This document shows, in pieces, positions 42,264 to 50,661 of a stretch of 64,000 nucleotides of DNA; position 1 is the stretch's first letter, and each line of letters starts with the position of its first letter. The position numbers and the translations under genes are program-made. The notes under the pieces are model-generated. The model was not told the origin of the DNA. It did not search any database and saw nothing but the letters and a program-made list of their open reading frames with translations. Origin of the DNA: Candidatus Bathyarchaeota archaeon (GTDB taxonomy: Archaea; Thermoproteota; Bathyarchaeia; Bathyarchaeales; SOJC01); NCBI GenBank assembly GCA_026014805.1, contig JAOZHR010000010.1:62001-126000 (forward strand). The letters are read 5' to 3'.

Positions 42264-42826
42264 AAGTTTTCAACCCTCAAGTCGTTTAATCTTCTCAAGG
42301 TTTGGTTAACTATACCCGACTCTTGCAATGAAATATCTGGGTGAACAGCTTCCAAATTTCCGTGGTATGATCTGTATACAGGTACCTTTTGATCTAGGAG
42401 GACCTCCACACCTACTAAATTGTCATAATTCTCCTTGTATACGTGAGCAACAATGGGCGAGTTCGAAAGAATCTTAGCACAGTCATAGCAAGGACTAAGA
42501 TTGCAGAAGGAAACTATTGGAAAACGATTGAAGTTCTCGTCAGTGAGATCCTTAAAGGCTCTTTCTTCAGCATGAACGCAAAAAATTCGATGTTGGGATG
42601 TGTCGTTTAAATGGTGAAGTGTTTTCGGAACACCATTGGTTGCTATTGACAAAATCTTGGGTGATCGTTGGTTCATTTCGATAAACGCTGTGGAAACCTT
42701 TCGGTCGGGACAGGTGGATGCAAGGCTTCTCTTTTCAACTAATTTCATTATCATGTTGTGATACATATTAAGAGGAAACAATGATCGAAGGCACTCGATC
42801 CTTTTCTCAGATAACGCCTCTAACAA
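42260..42826 (-). CDS. cytidine/dCMP deaminase family protein
   Basis: A 188-residue zinc-dependent deaminase. The active site is CVHAEERAF (His ligand and catalytic Glu, about 94-102) and LSPCYDCAKIL (two Cys ligands, about 120-130). The opening LVEKRSLASTCPDRKVSTAF is the dCMP-deaminase-like first helix and strand. Members deaminate dCMP or cytidine; related enzymes deplete nucleotides during antiphage defence. The coupling to a zinc-ribbon membrane protein by a 4-bp overlap is unusual for a housekeeping deaminase. Internal ATG codons at about 42766-42754 are alternative starts. Confidence 0.75.
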   Translation of the reverse strand: MLEALSEKRIECLRSLFPLNMYHNMIMKLVEKRSLASTCPDRKVSTAFIEMNQRSPKILSIATNGVPKTLHHLNDTSQHRIFCVHAEERAFKDLTDENFNRFPIVSFCNLSPCYDCAKILSNSPIVAHVYKENYDNLVGVEVLLDQKVPVYRSYHGNLEAVHPDISLQESGIVNQTLRRLNDLRVENF

Positions 42827-42964
42827 GTAAATTCTCCTTAGGAAGAAGGCATCAGAAAGTTAGATAAAAATGTTCTCTTGATTATAAAGACATCCGTCTA
42901 TATGACTAAATAACTGTTGTACATTACTAGATAAATCTGGAAAGATAAGGTTTTTATTCAGGAT

Positions 42965-42978
42965 GACCTCATAAGGTC
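42965..42978. promoter_or_regulatory. inverted repeat GACCT-CATA-AGGTC upstream of PhoU-like gene
   Basis: A perfect 5-bp inverted repeat with a 4-base loop ending 12 bp before the ATG at 42991. It may be an operator or an RNA hairpin covering the ribosome-binding region. Confidence 0.4.
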
Positions 42979-42990
42979 TATCGTGTAAAG

Positions 42991-44064
42991 ATGATGAAAA
43001 GAAGTATTTGGAAATCTGGTAGCAGTTACGTAGTTCCCCTGCCACCAAAGTGGTTAAGAAGAATAATAGACAGAAGGATGGACATTAGAAGGATAGAAGA
43101 CATAGAAGTGTATTTGCATGAAATCGATAAATCAACCGTACGAATTTCAGTGAAAGAAGAACAGGAGTTAGAGATTCCTTCTTTTCCTTGTGTTGACGAT
43201 GACCCTGTAAAGATCGAAACTTGGGTTTATGGGGCATATATGATGGGCTACGACGAAGTAAAACTGCTAGTTCCGCTTGAATTCGAGAAAACCCGTGAAA
43301 TTATAGATAGAGTTCCATCTCTACTTTACGGAACCCATTGTTATATTTCAGATGAAGACGCTAGTAGATTTTCATTGAGGTTCAATGATGAAATAATAAA
43401 GGAGAAAAACATTATGACCGTATTGGAGAAGTGTAGCAATAAGATTTCACAGATGTATGAAAAGAATTACTCTTCCATTGAATCTTTTCCAAATGAAACT
43501 ACTATAAAAGAAGCTACGATGCTCATAAATACCTATGAACCAGAGCTGGATAAGACTTCTTTCCGTATGAAACGTCTATTGAATAAATCCCTCTTTGATC
43601 CAATGTTATTCAGAGAATTAGGTCTGGTGGTTAGAAAGCATATTATACTATACTCTACCATTGTGGACAATGTGGAAAGAATAGGGGATCTTCATCAAGA
43701 GATTTCTGTAGTCTTGAATCAACTTAAAGATTTGGAAGTTGAAACACATTCAGGTCTTAGTCTTAAACCCTTGCTCAAATATCTAAGAGTGTCCCATGAA
43801 AGTGTTGATTTGGCTTTTAAAATTCTCCAAATGGAAAAGATTACCGAAACATTAGAACCACGCCACAGCATGGTAGACGAGGAAACAAACATAGGTTACA
43901 TTCCGGGAAGGTATGAAAAGGAAGATGCACGCAAACTTGCAAAGTACATTGATAAATGCCCTTCGGAATGTATCAGATTTCTCACGCTATTAACGAGTAA
44001 GATATGGGGAATTCGGGGAAATGCCTACAACGCAATTGAAGCAAAATTGAATATGCTCTATTAA
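42991..44064 (+). CDS. AbrB-PhoU phosphate-signalling-type regulator
   Basis: A 357-residue protein. The N-terminus is an AbrB/SpoVT-like strand pattern (RSIWKSGSSYVVPLPPKWLR), followed by helical PhoU-type repeats (for example KEATMLINTYEPELDKTSFR and DNVERIGDLHQEISVVLNQL). Archaeal proteins with this fusion are annotated as phosphate uptake regulators. No Pst transporter is adjacent. It begins 164 bp from the divergent deaminase operon. Confidence 0.75.
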   Translation: MMKRSIWKSGSSYVVPLPPKWLRRIIDRRMDIRRIEDIEVYLHEIDKSTVRISVKEEQELEIPSFPCVDDDPVKIETWVYGAYMMGYDEVKLLVPLEFEKTREIIDRVPSLLYGTHCYISDEDASRFSLRFNDEIIKEKNIMTVLEKCSNKISQMYEKNYSSIESFPNETTIKEATMLINTYEPELDKTSFRMKRLLNKSLFDPMLFRELGLVVRKHIILYSTIVDNVERIGDLHQEISVVLNQLKDLEVETHSGLSLKPLLKYLRVSHESVDLAFKILQMEKITETLEPRHSMVDEETNIGYIPGRYEKEDARKLAKYIDKCPSECIRFLTLLTSKIWGIRGNAYNAIEAKLNMLY

Positions 44065-44145
44065 TTCTAGCATGTTCAAGCCATTCGCATGTCTAGGCGA
44101 ATTATCAGCGTATTGAAAAGCGAAACAAACGCGCGCGCGCATTGT

Positions 44146-45606
44146 TCATGATAATTTCTTGCATGTTTTACAATCTGGAACATTTTCATCTGGCTCGCTT
44201 CTCTTCGGAGTCTTCTTGACGACATAGTTTTTTACGATTGTATTCAATGGAGTTGACTCGAGCATTTTAAGAGTTTTTGTGATTATCGAACGGTTGGCAG
44301 ACCTAATTAAACGGGACTTAATTGTTATCATCGACAAGTAGGGACTCAAGCAGTAGAAAAGCTGAATTATAAGCTTTCCGCAGATGTTTGATCTGAAGAC
44401 CTTGTCTCTCCAAAGGCGCATGATCGGTAATTTAGACTCTAGAATAGTTCCTATTAGACTTGTATAAATTACACAATCATAATTTGGTACATCAAACCGT
44501 ATGAATGGATCCCCAAAAAATAACACGAAAGCCCATCCTATGGGGTCTCCAAACGAATTCATATACTCTGCCCATGATCTGAAGGCTTCACCGAAAGTGC
44601 CACCTTCGCGTAAATTATCATAGAATACTGTGACGTTGTTCATAGCACCAGAAATGCTTGGAGCCAGAACTAGCAGTCCACCTGTTTCCGCAAAAAGGAT
44701 GTTCCAAGCCAATAAATCTGACATGAGTTTGATTACTTTTTCTGATGATGGATCATATGGATCTGATAACTCTTCCCAGATAAGACTTCCTGTACCACAC
44801 GCCGTTAGTTCAAAGAAGTTCACATCTGGATCCTCAGTCAGATAATCACATGCGTTCCAGCGTGTACCATCTTCGAGAGAGTGCCCTAGGGGGGTTGAGT
44901 GGCTTCGAAACGCCAAATAATCAAAGGAACCACTGAGAATATTACGATACTCACCCTTGTTTACATCCTCATGGACAACAATATTCTCTCTGGGGTAGAG
45001 GTGAGCAAGCCAATCAACGATAATTTGAACGTCTCCTCCCCAGTTATTCACAAGTGCTACGTTGAAGTTATTTCGCGCTACTTGAGGAAATATAACTTCT
45101 CTTTTTCCATCTATGACCAACGAATGCTGTGAACCTAAGATCCGAAATAAGTGTAGCTTCTCCAAGTATCGGTTGTAGAATTCCAAGATTGTAGGTTTCG
45201 CTGGTATGAATATGTGTCCAGTATCTTCTCCTATTATGAGTCTTCCTACAAAGATTGTAGGAGGTAAAAGATTTTGGTAAGAGACCAAGGTGTTCTCGCT
45301 CACAGACCAGTCTCCTTCCAGTTCCATAAAGAAGTAGTCAGTTGCGTACCAATTTATTTGGGTCCCTGTTTGTGGATCCATTTGAATTCGTGGAACCGGC
45401 AACTCCCCTATCAGGAAAACACCCTCAAGATTGGGAACTGACCGAAGAAATCCTCTAATGTCACTTGGATTTAAATTGACTCCTTTGGGATGCGTGAATA
45501 CGAATACCTCGTCAGCTCCTTCACGTTTCCAATCGTCTATCAAGATATCGATATTTTCCTGAAGACCATCGAATAATTCATCTTCCACAACAATGGCTCT
45601 ATTCAA
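44146..45606 (-). CDS. peptidase C25 (gingipain-like, caspase-fold) protein
   Basis: A 486-residue protein. The opening domain and catalytic fold match peptidase family C25: VFLIGELPVPRI, YATDYFFMELEGDW, then IFVGRL. The catalytic dyad is probably H236 in FRSHSTPLGHS and C270 in FELTACGTGSL. TTG at 45606 is the start, with GGGGAG about 9 bases upstream. No signal peptide is visible, so the protein may act inside the cell like other prokaryotic caspase-like proteases. The C-terminal 100 residues contain a hydrophobic stretch and end in a CKTCKKLS motif. Confidence 0.7.
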   Translation of the reverse strand: MNRAIVVEDELFDGLQENIDILIDDWKREGADEVFVFTHPKGVNLNPSDIRGFLRSVPNLEGVFLIGELPVPRIQMDPQTGTQINWYATDYFFMELEGDWSVSENTLVSYQNLLPPTIFVGRLIIGEDTGHIFIPAKPTILEFYNRYLEKLHLFRILGSQHSLVIDGKREVIFPQVARNNFNVALVNNWGGDVQIIVDWLAHLYPRENIVVHEDVNKGEYRNILSGSFDYLAFRSHSTPLGHSLEDGTRWNACDYLTEDPDVNFFELTACGTGSLIWEELSDPYDPSSEKVIKLMSDLLAWNILFAETGGLLVLAPSISGAMNNVTVFYDNLREGGTFGEAFRSWAEYMNSFGDPIGWAFVLFFGDPFIRFDVPNYDCVIYTSLIGTILESKLPIMRLWRDKVFRSNICGKLIIQLFYCLSPYLSMITIKSRLIRSANRSIITKTLKMLESTPLNTIVKNYVVKKTPKRSEPDENVPDCKTCKKLS

Positions 45607-45912
45607 AAAGCTCTCCCCTTAAATACTTTTGAAATTAATTTCAGGCTATTGAATTTAAGTATATGTATTGGAGGGCTTTCTCAGGCACGGGTGGAAAGTT
45701 ATAACAGCTTGACCCAACGGGAGGGCGCGCGCACAAGCCTTCTAGAACAAAAACTGTTTCACCAATCAATTGATAAGTGAAGTTTGGAAGAAGATGAGCA
45801 AAAAAGGGTTGCTTTGACGTCTAATCACACACTCAAGCACCATGCCTGCGAAAATTTTTTAATCCAACTTGAAATATATTAGAGCAGGAGAAAAGGAGGT
45901 GATAAAAGAGTT
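45607..45912. promoter_or_regulatory. intergenic with ribosome-binding site of cohesin gene
   Basis: About 300 bases. A GCGCGCGC tract lies near 45725. TTTTTTAATCC at about 45856 and AAATATATTA at about 45872 could be promoter elements. AAGGAGGTGA at 45894-45903 is a strong ribosome-binding site for the ATG at 45913. Confidence 0.5.
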
Positions 45913-47058
45913 ATGAAAATGACAATTACAACATCTGTAACCCTCATCTTTGCCGCCATACTTCTAACTTCAATGTTTTGGACAGGCATAAATTACGCGA
46001 GTCCGTCTGGCACCGCTACTCTCCATTTTGATCCCCCTAGCGTCACTGTGAAGTATGGAGAAACGTTCACAGTTTGTTTGAACATCAGCGATGTCGTTGA
46101 TCTGATAGGTTTCGATATCAAAATTAGTTATGACACGGAAATTTTGGATGTAGTAGAATCTTCTCTCGGTGTCTTTCTTAATGAGCCTACGATACTCCTC
46201 AAGAACGAAACAGACGAGGCGGCTGGCACGATTTGGATTGCCATTATTTCAATGACGGGTGAGGGAACCAATGGCAACGGAACCTTGGCCACAATCACCT
46301 TTGAGTCAATAGTTTCCGGAGAATGTGTGTTGGACCTCTATGAAACTTTTCTGGCCGACTCGTCGGGCAGTCAAATTGATCATGAGAAGGTCAATGGTTA
46401 TGTCAAGGTCACAGGGATAACAAGGCTCTATATAGACCCTCCTGAAATCATTGTTTCTGTCAGCGAAGAATTTACAGTTTATGTCAAACTTGATAATGTC
46501 CGCAATCTTTATGGTTTTGATATAAGGATTGCATACGATGCTTCTCTTTTAGATTTGATCGAGGTCGAACTGTTTCCGGAGAATATAATTTCAGGCGGAG
46601 TTGGATCGGTGTTTTGGCTTGCGTTTCAGTTCCCGAAAACCGGTCATCTAAAACTAGTCGCACTTACCTTCAGAGCAAAAGCAGAGGGAAGCTGCCCCAT
46701 CGAAATATATCATGATGATCTGGCAACGCTCAAATATTTCGAACCTGCACGCGACACTGTTGGTTGGCCGATTCCCCATTCAACAGAAGATGGACACTGT
46801 TCAATAGGCCCGATCGCAGGTACAGAGAACCTCCAAGACACAATTGAATCGTGGGATTTAGATAACGGATTTGAAAAGTCTCTTACTGCCAAGCTTGACG
46901 ACGCTATCAACTTGCTAGACAAAGGAAACACCAATGGAGCAGTACACAAACTGCAGGACCTAATTAAGAAAGTCACAAACGACGCAAAACATCTCACACA
47001 GGAGCAGAAAGACTGCATAATACAGACCACACAAGAAATCATTGAACACATTGAATAA
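45913..47058 (+). CDS. secreted protein with two cohesin-like domains
   Basis: A 381-residue protein. Signal peptide or anchor at 1-29 (TTSVTLIFAAILLTSMFWTG). Two cohesin-type beta domains follow at about 36-155 and 163-275, each beginning with the type signature: LHFDPPSVTVKYGETFTVCL and LYIDPPEIIVSVSEEFTVYV, then GFDI(K/R)I.YD. The C-terminal 75 residues are helical (LDDAINLLDKGNTNGAVHKL). Cohesins bind dockerins; no dockerin is seen here. Likely a surface adhesion or assembly protein. The strong Shine-Dalgarno sequence suggests high expression. Confidence 0.75.
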   Translation: MKMTITTSVTLIFAAILLTSMFWTGINYASPSGTATLHFDPPSVTVKYGETFTVCLNISDVVDLIGFDIKISYDTEILDVVESSLGVFLNEPTILLKNETDEAAGTIWIAIISMTGEGTNGNGTLATITFESIVSGECVLDLYETFLADSSGSQIDHEKVNGYVKVTGITRLYIDPPEIIVSVSEEFTVYVKLDNVRNLYGFDIRIAYDASLLDLIEVELFPENIISGGVGSVFWLAFQFPKTGHLKLVALTFRAKAEGSCPIEIYHDDLATLKYFEPARDTVGWPIPHSTEDGHCSIGPIAGTENLQDTIESWDLDNGFEKSLTAKLDDAINLLDKGNTNGAVHKLQDLIKKVTNDAKHLTQEQKDCIIQTTQEIIEHIE

Positions 47059-47360
47059 CAGCCAACGTTTCCATTGCACACGCAGATAATACTCAATGTT
47101 GGGGCCTCACGCTGAGAAGACGCTGGAAGATATCCTCTCTGCTCTAGGGAACATCATGCCTACACATTTTCTAACTTTAGTGCGATTTCACCCACGAGGA
47201 CTTTTAAGAAAGCCGTTGAACACGAAAATAAGGAGCATAGTGGAAAGAAGGAATAGGCTTCTACAACAAACATCTGTTTCACCCTACCTTTTCAGCATTG
47301 CTAGTTGTCGTTGCTTCATAGCCCCTAAATACCTTTATCAAGGATCTTTCTTTGCCCGCC

Positions 47361-47453
47361 CTAGCCTAGTACAAGTTCTTTGGAATACAAGATTAAGAAC
47401 ACATAAAAATTCGGTAACCAGCCTCTTGAGGTTGGGAACGACCAGCACACCAG
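47361..47453 (+). repeat. direct repeat, left copy, with rnpB-3'-end-like tail
   Basis: The last 38 bases (47416-47453) match 57277-57314 with two mismatches; both end in a version of ACGACCAGCACACCAG. A less conserved match extends upstream (CCCTAGCCTAGTACAAGTTC here, CCCTAGCCTGGTAGGAGTTC there). The copies are about 9.86 kb apart and an integrase gene starts 44 bp inside the left one, as in an attL/attR pair. The 300 bases before it hold no gene. Confidence 0.6.
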
Positions 47454-47497
47454 TACCTTATTCGCGTAACCCGACCATAATCAACATACTAATCAAA

Positions 47498-48343
47498 ATG
47501 AAGAACAACGCCAAAAGCGACTACTCAATAAAATTCGTAGACAAATCACTAACATACATCAGCAAACACGCAGACCTAAACCAACCCGAACAAGTAAAAC
47601 ACTTCATAGCAAACAAAAACGTATCCAACGGATACAAAAAGAACCTATGCCTAGCATACAACAAATACTGCAAATACTACCAAATCCAATGGCAAATGCC
47701 AAAATACAGACCAGAGCCAAAGACAATCAAAATACCAACCAAAGCAAAGATAGAAATGCTAATCGCAAGAGCAGGCAAAACACTCGGACTCAAACTACAA
47801 CTCAGCAAAGAAACAGGATTAAGACCCGTCGAACTATGCAACCTCAAAACGAAGGACATAGACCTAGACCAAAGATTAATCCATCCAACAACAGCCAAAC
47901 ACGGCGCACCAAGAACACTAAAAATAAGCAACAGCCTACAAGCAAGACTAGAAAATCACATCAACACAAATAAGCTAAGACAAAATGACAAAGTATTCCA
48001 AGGCGACGCAGAACTATACGGGAAATACTACAGACAAATGAGAAACAGCTTAGCAGACAAACTGCACGACCAAACACTCAAAACAATCCGACTATACGAC
48101 CTCAGACACTACTTTGCTACAATGCTCTATCACAAAACAAGAGACATACTATACGTCAAACAACAACTAGGACACAGACGACTAGAAACGACACTAATCT
48201 ACACACAACTACTCAACCTAAATGACGACGAATGGACATGCAAAACAGCAACCAACGTCAAACAAGCAGAAACACTAATCGAAGCAGGATTCGAATACAT
48301 CGCAGAAAAAGACGGAACAATGCTGTTCAGAAAACGCAAATAA
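47498..48343 (+). CDS. tyrosine recombinase (integrase)
   Basis: 281 residues from the ATG at 47498; the longer frame upstream runs through the repeat and is not protein-like. Catalytic residues: R109 (ETGLRPVELCNL), a K in the THAKHG-like hairpin, the box YDLRHYFATM (Y200, R203, with Y replacing the usual first His), LGHRRLETT (H226) and Y235 (LIYTQLL). The + strand is extremely A- and C-rich and T-poor, unlike neighbours. The N-terminal half is homologous to the remnant at 56765-57000. The stop codon lies inside a 30-bp direct repeat. Confidence 0.85.
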   Translation: MKNNAKSDYSIKFVDKSLTYISKHADLNQPEQVKHFIANKNVSNGYKKNLCLAYNKYCKYYQIQWQMPKYRPEPKTIKIPTKAKIEMLIARAGKTLGLKLQLSKETGLRPVELCNLKTKDIDLDQRLIHPTTAKHGAPRTLKISNSLQARLENHINTNKLRQNDKVFQGDAELYGKYYRQMRNSLADKLHDQTLKTIRLYDLRHYFATMLYHKTRDILYVKQQLGHRRLETTLIYTQLLNLNDDEWTCKTATNVKQAETLIEAGFEYIAEKDGTMLFRKRK

Positions 48344-48356
48344 CCCTCTTTTTTCT
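48327..48356 (+). repeat. 30-bp direct repeat, left copy (integrase 3' end)
   Basis: Begins TTCAGAAAACGCAAATAACC and runs through CTC and T6 CT. It matches 48971-49000 with one mismatch. It includes the last codons and stop of the integrase gene. Confidence 0.75.
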
Positions 48357-48445
48357 AATTTCCTCCAATTGGCGACAAGGACTAACCAGTTCGGACTAAC
48401 TCGGATAGAGAAATCTAAAATACTATTCTCTAACTCTATTTTCTC

Positions 48446-48910
48446 ATGAGCGCGCGCATTGAAGCGATTTTGTATAAGAGAACTGATGGGAAAATTCAAT
48501 ATCTAATTCTAAAAAGACATCCTCCAAAGAGCCATCCAGAAATGGGGCAATTCTGGCAACCAATAACTGGCGGTTTAGAAGAAGGAGAAACCAAAAGAGA
48601 AGCCCTAAAGCGAGAAATCAAAGAAGAAACTGGAATAAAAGACATTATCAAAATAATAGAAGATGTTCACTATTATGAACCTATAGACCTTCCTTTAATG
48701 GAGCGTCTCAAAAAGCATGGGCATGCATGCAAGCATTTGAAAGCATACGCATTCGGTGTGGAAGTGTCTTCAGACGAGGAAGTTGTTCTGGGAAAGGAAC
48801 ATTCTGAATTCAAATGGTGTAGTTTTCAAGAGGCTCTAAAACTAATTAAAGAGACAAGTTATGAACACAGAGAATCTTTAGAAAAACTAAATGAAATTAT
48901 TAGGAAGTAA
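48446..48910 (+). CDS. Nudix hydrolase
   Basis: A 154-residue protein. The Nudix box is complete: GGLEEGETKREALKREIKEE followed by TG (about 47-68), the metal site for hydrolysing nucleoside diphosphates linked to another group X. The fold flanks are typical (IEAILYKRTDGKIQYLIL; HSEFKWCSFQEAL). The closest named types by look are dATP/8-oxo-dGTP pyrophosphohydrolases. The gene is the only cargo between two 30-bp direct repeats. It contains GCATGCATGC at 48721 in frame and starts within a GCGCGCGC tract. Confidence 0.85.
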   Translation: MSARIEAILYKRTDGKIQYLILKRHPPKSHPEMGQFWQPITGGLEEGETKREALKREIKEETGIKDIIKIIEDVHYYEPIDLPLMERLKKHGHACKHLKAYAFGVEVSSDEEVVLGKEHSEFKWCSFQEALKLIKETSYEHRESLEKLNEIIRK

Positions 48911-48970
48911 GCGTTCGATTCTTGGTTCATCGGCTTATAGTTGCCATCGCATTTTCTTCTGCGCACGCAT

Positions 48971-49000
48971 TCAAAAAACGCAAATAACCCTCTTTTTTCT
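48971..49000 (+). repeat. 30-bp direct repeat, right copy
   Basis: Same as 48327-48356 with one mismatch, 644 bp downstream. Together they bracket the Nudix gene; the right copy recreates an integrase 3' end without an integrase. Confidence 0.75.
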
Positions 49001-49133
49001 GTATCAGCATGCCATTTCTCAGGCTCATGTCGCTCCGCTCCACTCGCCTCAAAAAAACAACAACAAACTCAAACAAACAGAATACAACTTACCATCTAAA
49101 ACTTTAGCACGCGCAAACTAGGAGGAAGTGGTT

Positions 49134-49346
49134 CTAGCGTGCCTTTTCTTCTTGTGCAGTCTGTGCATTCTCTTCAAGTATCTTTGCCTTTTCTTGCGTT
49201 TCTTCGCGGCATACTTCACAGAAACCCAGCCTATGCCTATCTTGCTTACCACATACTCTTTGCTCACATATTAAGAACTTGTCATGCCTATGCATGCAGC
49301 GCAAATAACCCGCGTAGCCGTTGTCACGCCTACGCCCGCCAATCAA
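49134..49346 (-). CDS. possible small cysteine-rich (zinc) protein
   Basis: A 70-residue frame with paired cysteines: HRHDKFLICEQRVCGKQDRH, then LGFCEVCREE, and a charged helical C-terminus (AKILEENAQTAQEEKAR). The Cys spacing would suit a zinc ribbon. It contains an ATGCATGCA tract (49290-49298). Moderate to low certainty. Confidence 0.4.
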   Translation of the reverse strand: MIGGRRRDNGYAGYLRCMHRHDKFLICEQRVCGKQDRHRLGFCEVCREETQEKAKILEENAQTAQEEKAR

Positions 49347-49455
49347 ACCACGACAACCCTCTTCTTTCTACTCTGATAAAAATCATACAAGCAATTAGCT
49401 ACAAAAAGCCCAAACACGATAACGACAAGAACTAAGCCAGCCAAATCAAACCTAT

Positions 49456-49812
49456 TCATTTAATGATTAAATCCGCCTTTTTTCCCTTCAAACGTGGACA
49501 ACGCCAGATAAGCTCTCCAACACCGTTAGCAGCAGCCTCTCCAATAAAGGTATCTTCGCAACCACGTTCAACATTGTCACATGGTTTATTATCATACGGA
49601 CAAAGACCAACACCGTCTCTTTCAGCATTTTCAAACCTTATAAGACGTTCAACCTCTTCCCTATACAATTGCGCACGTTCAACCTTGTCCATCATATACG
49701 CACGTTTAATCTTGCCAAAATCACGCGCACGTTTAACCTTGCCAACCATGCCTATTGTCCACACACCAAAGCAACAAACCAATCTTATCCTCAGTATCTT
49801 CAAAAGACTCAA
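49456..49812 (-). CDS. small protein with nine-residue repeats and cysteine motif
   Basis: A 118-residue frame. After an N-terminal hydrophobic stretch there are about four imperfect nine-residue units (MVGKVKRAR, DFGKIKRAY, MMDKVERAQ, LYREEVERL), reflected in a 27-base DNA repeat. A C-terminal motif follows with Cys at C-P-Y-D-N-K-P-C, G-C and W-R-C, likely zinc-binding. Function unknown. It lies between the Nudix cassette and the SUOX-like gene, next to the rnpB-end-like sequence at 49955. Confidence 0.45.
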   Translation of the reverse strand: MSLLKILRIRLVCCFGVWTIGMVGKVKRARDFGKIKRAYMMDKVERAQLYREEVERLIRFENAERDGVGLCPYDNKPCDNVERGCEDTFIGEAAANGVGELIWRCPRLKGKKADLIIK

Positions 49813-49954
49813 AATCTTTACACGAGCTTCTAGTCATACCGTAACAAGCCAAAAAGCAGATAATAAAACAAGAAACACATGGTAAAACTGCAAAACATAA
49901 TGAGAACAAAGATAGGCAAAAGCAAAACAATAGAATATTACTAAGCCCTAAGAC

Positions 49955-49978
49955 GGGTTACGACCAGCACACCACCCT
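49955..49978 (+). repeat. rnpB-3'-end-like sequence (possible att remnant)
   Basis: GGGTTACGACCAGCACACCA matches the rnpB 3' end (3213-3232) in all but one position. It marks the left border of the SUOX/DUF72/PolB2 gene block. Confidence 0.5.
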
Positions 49979-50022
49979 CAATTTCCCGAAACCCTCATTT
50001 ATATCAGGTAATCAGCGTATAC

Positions 50023-50589
50023 TCATGTGTATCTTTCTTCTTTCCATGGATCGGCTGTGTTGCTATATCCTCGTTTCTCCCAGTAACCCAGTTTCTGCTC
50101 TTCAGTGAACTTTAATCCTCTAATCCATTTTGCGCTTTTGTAGGCATACTTTTTGGGCACGACCAATCTTAAAGGGCCGCCGTGTTTTGGTGTCAAGGGC
50201 TCACCGTCTAGCTTAAATGCAAGAAGCACATCATCGTCCAGCAAGTCCTCTATAGGCAAACTGGTAGTATATTCTCCTTCGGCAACAACAGTCACATATC
50301 TACTATTCTTCAGAGGCTTGGCTAGATCAAAAATGGTTTCGAAGGCAACTCCTTCCCATTCATTATCGAATCTGCTCCATCCTGTTACACAATGAAAATC
50401 GCTTACACGAACAACTTTTGGAAGTTTCAGGAACTCCCCATATGTTAATTTCAAGCGATTCTCAACCAAACTTTCCACACGGAAATCCCATTGCTCCGGA
50501 TTAAACTTCGGTACAGAACCCACGTGCAGGACTGGAAACTTTGAGGTAACGGTCTGATTTGGCGGAATCCGCTGATTCTTGTCTTTCAT
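50023..50589 (-). CDS. sulfite-oxidase-like molybdopterin oxidoreductase
   Basis: A 188-residue single-domain SUOX-fold protein. The molybdenum-ligand cysteine is in DFHCVTGWSRFDNEWEGV (about 65-82). Other family blocks are present: GEYTTSLPIEDLL, KHGGPLRLVVPKKYAYKSAK and WIRGLKF. The size fits MsrP/YedY-like or short archaeal versions. No signal peptide is seen, so it is probably cytoplasmic. Substrate unknown. No heme partner or cofactor gene is adjacent. Confidence 0.85.
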   Translation of the reverse strand: MKDKNQRIPPNQTVTSKFPVLHVGSVPKFNPEQWDFRVESLVENRLKLTYGEFLKLPKVVRVSDFHCVTGWSRFDNEWEGVAFETIFDLAKPLKNSRYVTVVAEGEYTTSLPIEDLLDDDVLLAFKLDGEPLTPKHGGPLRLVVPKKYAYKSAKWIRGLKFTEEQKLGYWEKRGYSNTADPWKEERYT

Positions 50590-50661
50590 GATTATGCCTT
50601 TTCAAGAATTCCATATTGCCACAATTATGTCTTTGCTTTTTCTTATAGAACGTAATTTATT

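Noticed and set aside
47096-47497. Long N-terminal extension of the integrase
   Set aside because: The frame runs through the direct repeat and is not protein-like; the related remnant at 56765 begins at the same place as the ATG-started version.
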